This document shows positions 63,851-64,000 of a DNA stretch of 64,000 nucleotides, in pieces. A model generated the notes under the pieces. The model had not been told where the DNA came from. It saw only the letters and a list, made by a program, of their open reading frames with translations, and did no database searches. The position numbers were made by a program, and so were the translations under genes. Source of the DNA: Helicobacter rodentium ATCC 700285 (GTDB taxonomy: Bacteria; Campylobacterota; Campylobacteria; Campylobacterales; Helicobacteraceae); NCBI RefSeq assembly GCF_000687535.1, contig NZ_JHWC01000003.1, positions 62,001 through 126,000 on the forward strand. Direction: 5' to 3'. Within the stretch, counting starts at the first letter, position 1; every line of letters begins with the position of its first letter.

Positions 63851-64000
63851 TTAAAGCTTATCTGCATTTTGTGAAAGATATTCTGCTACGCCTTTTGCGT
63901 CCGCTTTCATACCTTTATCGCCTTTATTCCAACCTGCTGGACAAACTTCCCCGTGTTGCTCAAAGAAAGTGAGAGCATCGCACATTCTTAGCATTTCGTC
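63851..64000 (-). CDS. ahpC: Peroxiredoxin (AhpC/TsaA), C-terminal end only
   Basis: The frame runs off the window edge. The 49 visible residues, with QHGEVCPAGWNKGDKGMK and a stop at 63851-63853, match the C-terminus of 2-Cys peroxiredoxins; the Cys in VCPAGW is the resolving cysteine. The peroxidatic Cys lies outside the window. In Helicobacter this abundant thiol peroxidase (TsaA/AhpC) removes peroxides. Confidence 0.92.
   Translation of the reverse strand, partial: DEMLRMCDALTFFEQHGEVCPAGWNKGDKGMKADAKGVAEYLSQNADKL

Overview
The window reads as chromosome of a Helicobacter species (Campylobacterota). Base composition is AT-rich, strong AAGGA-type ribosome sites precede most genes, and three gene blocks match orders I know from H. 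pylori: rnj-ksgA; the HP0242-HP0241-polyprenyl synthase-hemA-proS-fxsA-hemC block; and arsR-arsS-hemB. It is not H. pylori itself. It also carries bioD/bioF/bioG/bioC, selA/selB, a SHP/DHC/cytochrome b561 locus and a copper-type TonB receptor, which fits an enterohepatic or unsheathed-flagella Helicobacter (inference).

Layout. 1-7 kb: tail of priA, then on the minus strand RNase J, KsgA, a pseudopilin, a GT39-type membrane glycosyltransferase, threonine dehydratase and a CoA-binding protein. 7.3-14.7 kb: hisD followed by the heme/translation block. 14.8-19.3 kb: a GmhB-type phosphatase, a queuosine-precursor transporter, tRNA-Phe, a degenerate methyltransferase-like protein, panC and bioD. 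19.3-23.7 kb: DUF507, carA and bioF-bioG-bioC. 23.7-31.6 kb: periplasmic redox and metal functions (diheme cytochromes, TonB receptor, DsbA-like protein, Zn/Cd sensor plus P-type ATPase). 32.4-39.3 kb: a minus-strand run selA-selB-(PLP-fold protein)-moeA-nucleotide sugar dehydrogenase, joining selenocysteine insertion and molybdenum cofactor synthesis, as needed for selenium-dependent formate dehydrogenase. 39.4-46 kb: a stress protein, small unknown proteins, a CiaD-like pair and the acid-responsive ArsRS system with hemB.

46-54.6 kb is the accessory part: a cupin, a type II restriction-modification pair, a secreted PepE-like protein, a broken Sel1-repeat gene, a cytochrome P460 remnant, an arsenic operon (arsP-acr3-arsR), an MdaB-like quinone reductase and a MerR regulator. 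Four promoters here share a 19-bp spacer with a dyad at a fixed position, the architecture of MerR-controlled promoters, so the block looks like a small electrophile/redox/arsenic stress regulon. 54.6-64 kb: PEP carboxylase, a glycosyltransferase/capsule gene split by a poly-G tract (phase variation), argD, an MscS channel and the tail of a peroxiredoxin gene.

Almost every long intergenic gap holds copies of one dispersed repeat. Its ends read GTCATTGCGAG and GCAATCTATAAT, and its arms contain hairpins whose stem sequence changes from copy to copy while pairing is kept. The strongest leads are this repeat family, the MerR-type promoter set, the phase-variable capsule-type gene, the PLP-fold protein lacking its lysine beside selAB, and the methyltransferase homologue lacking its catalytic motifs.
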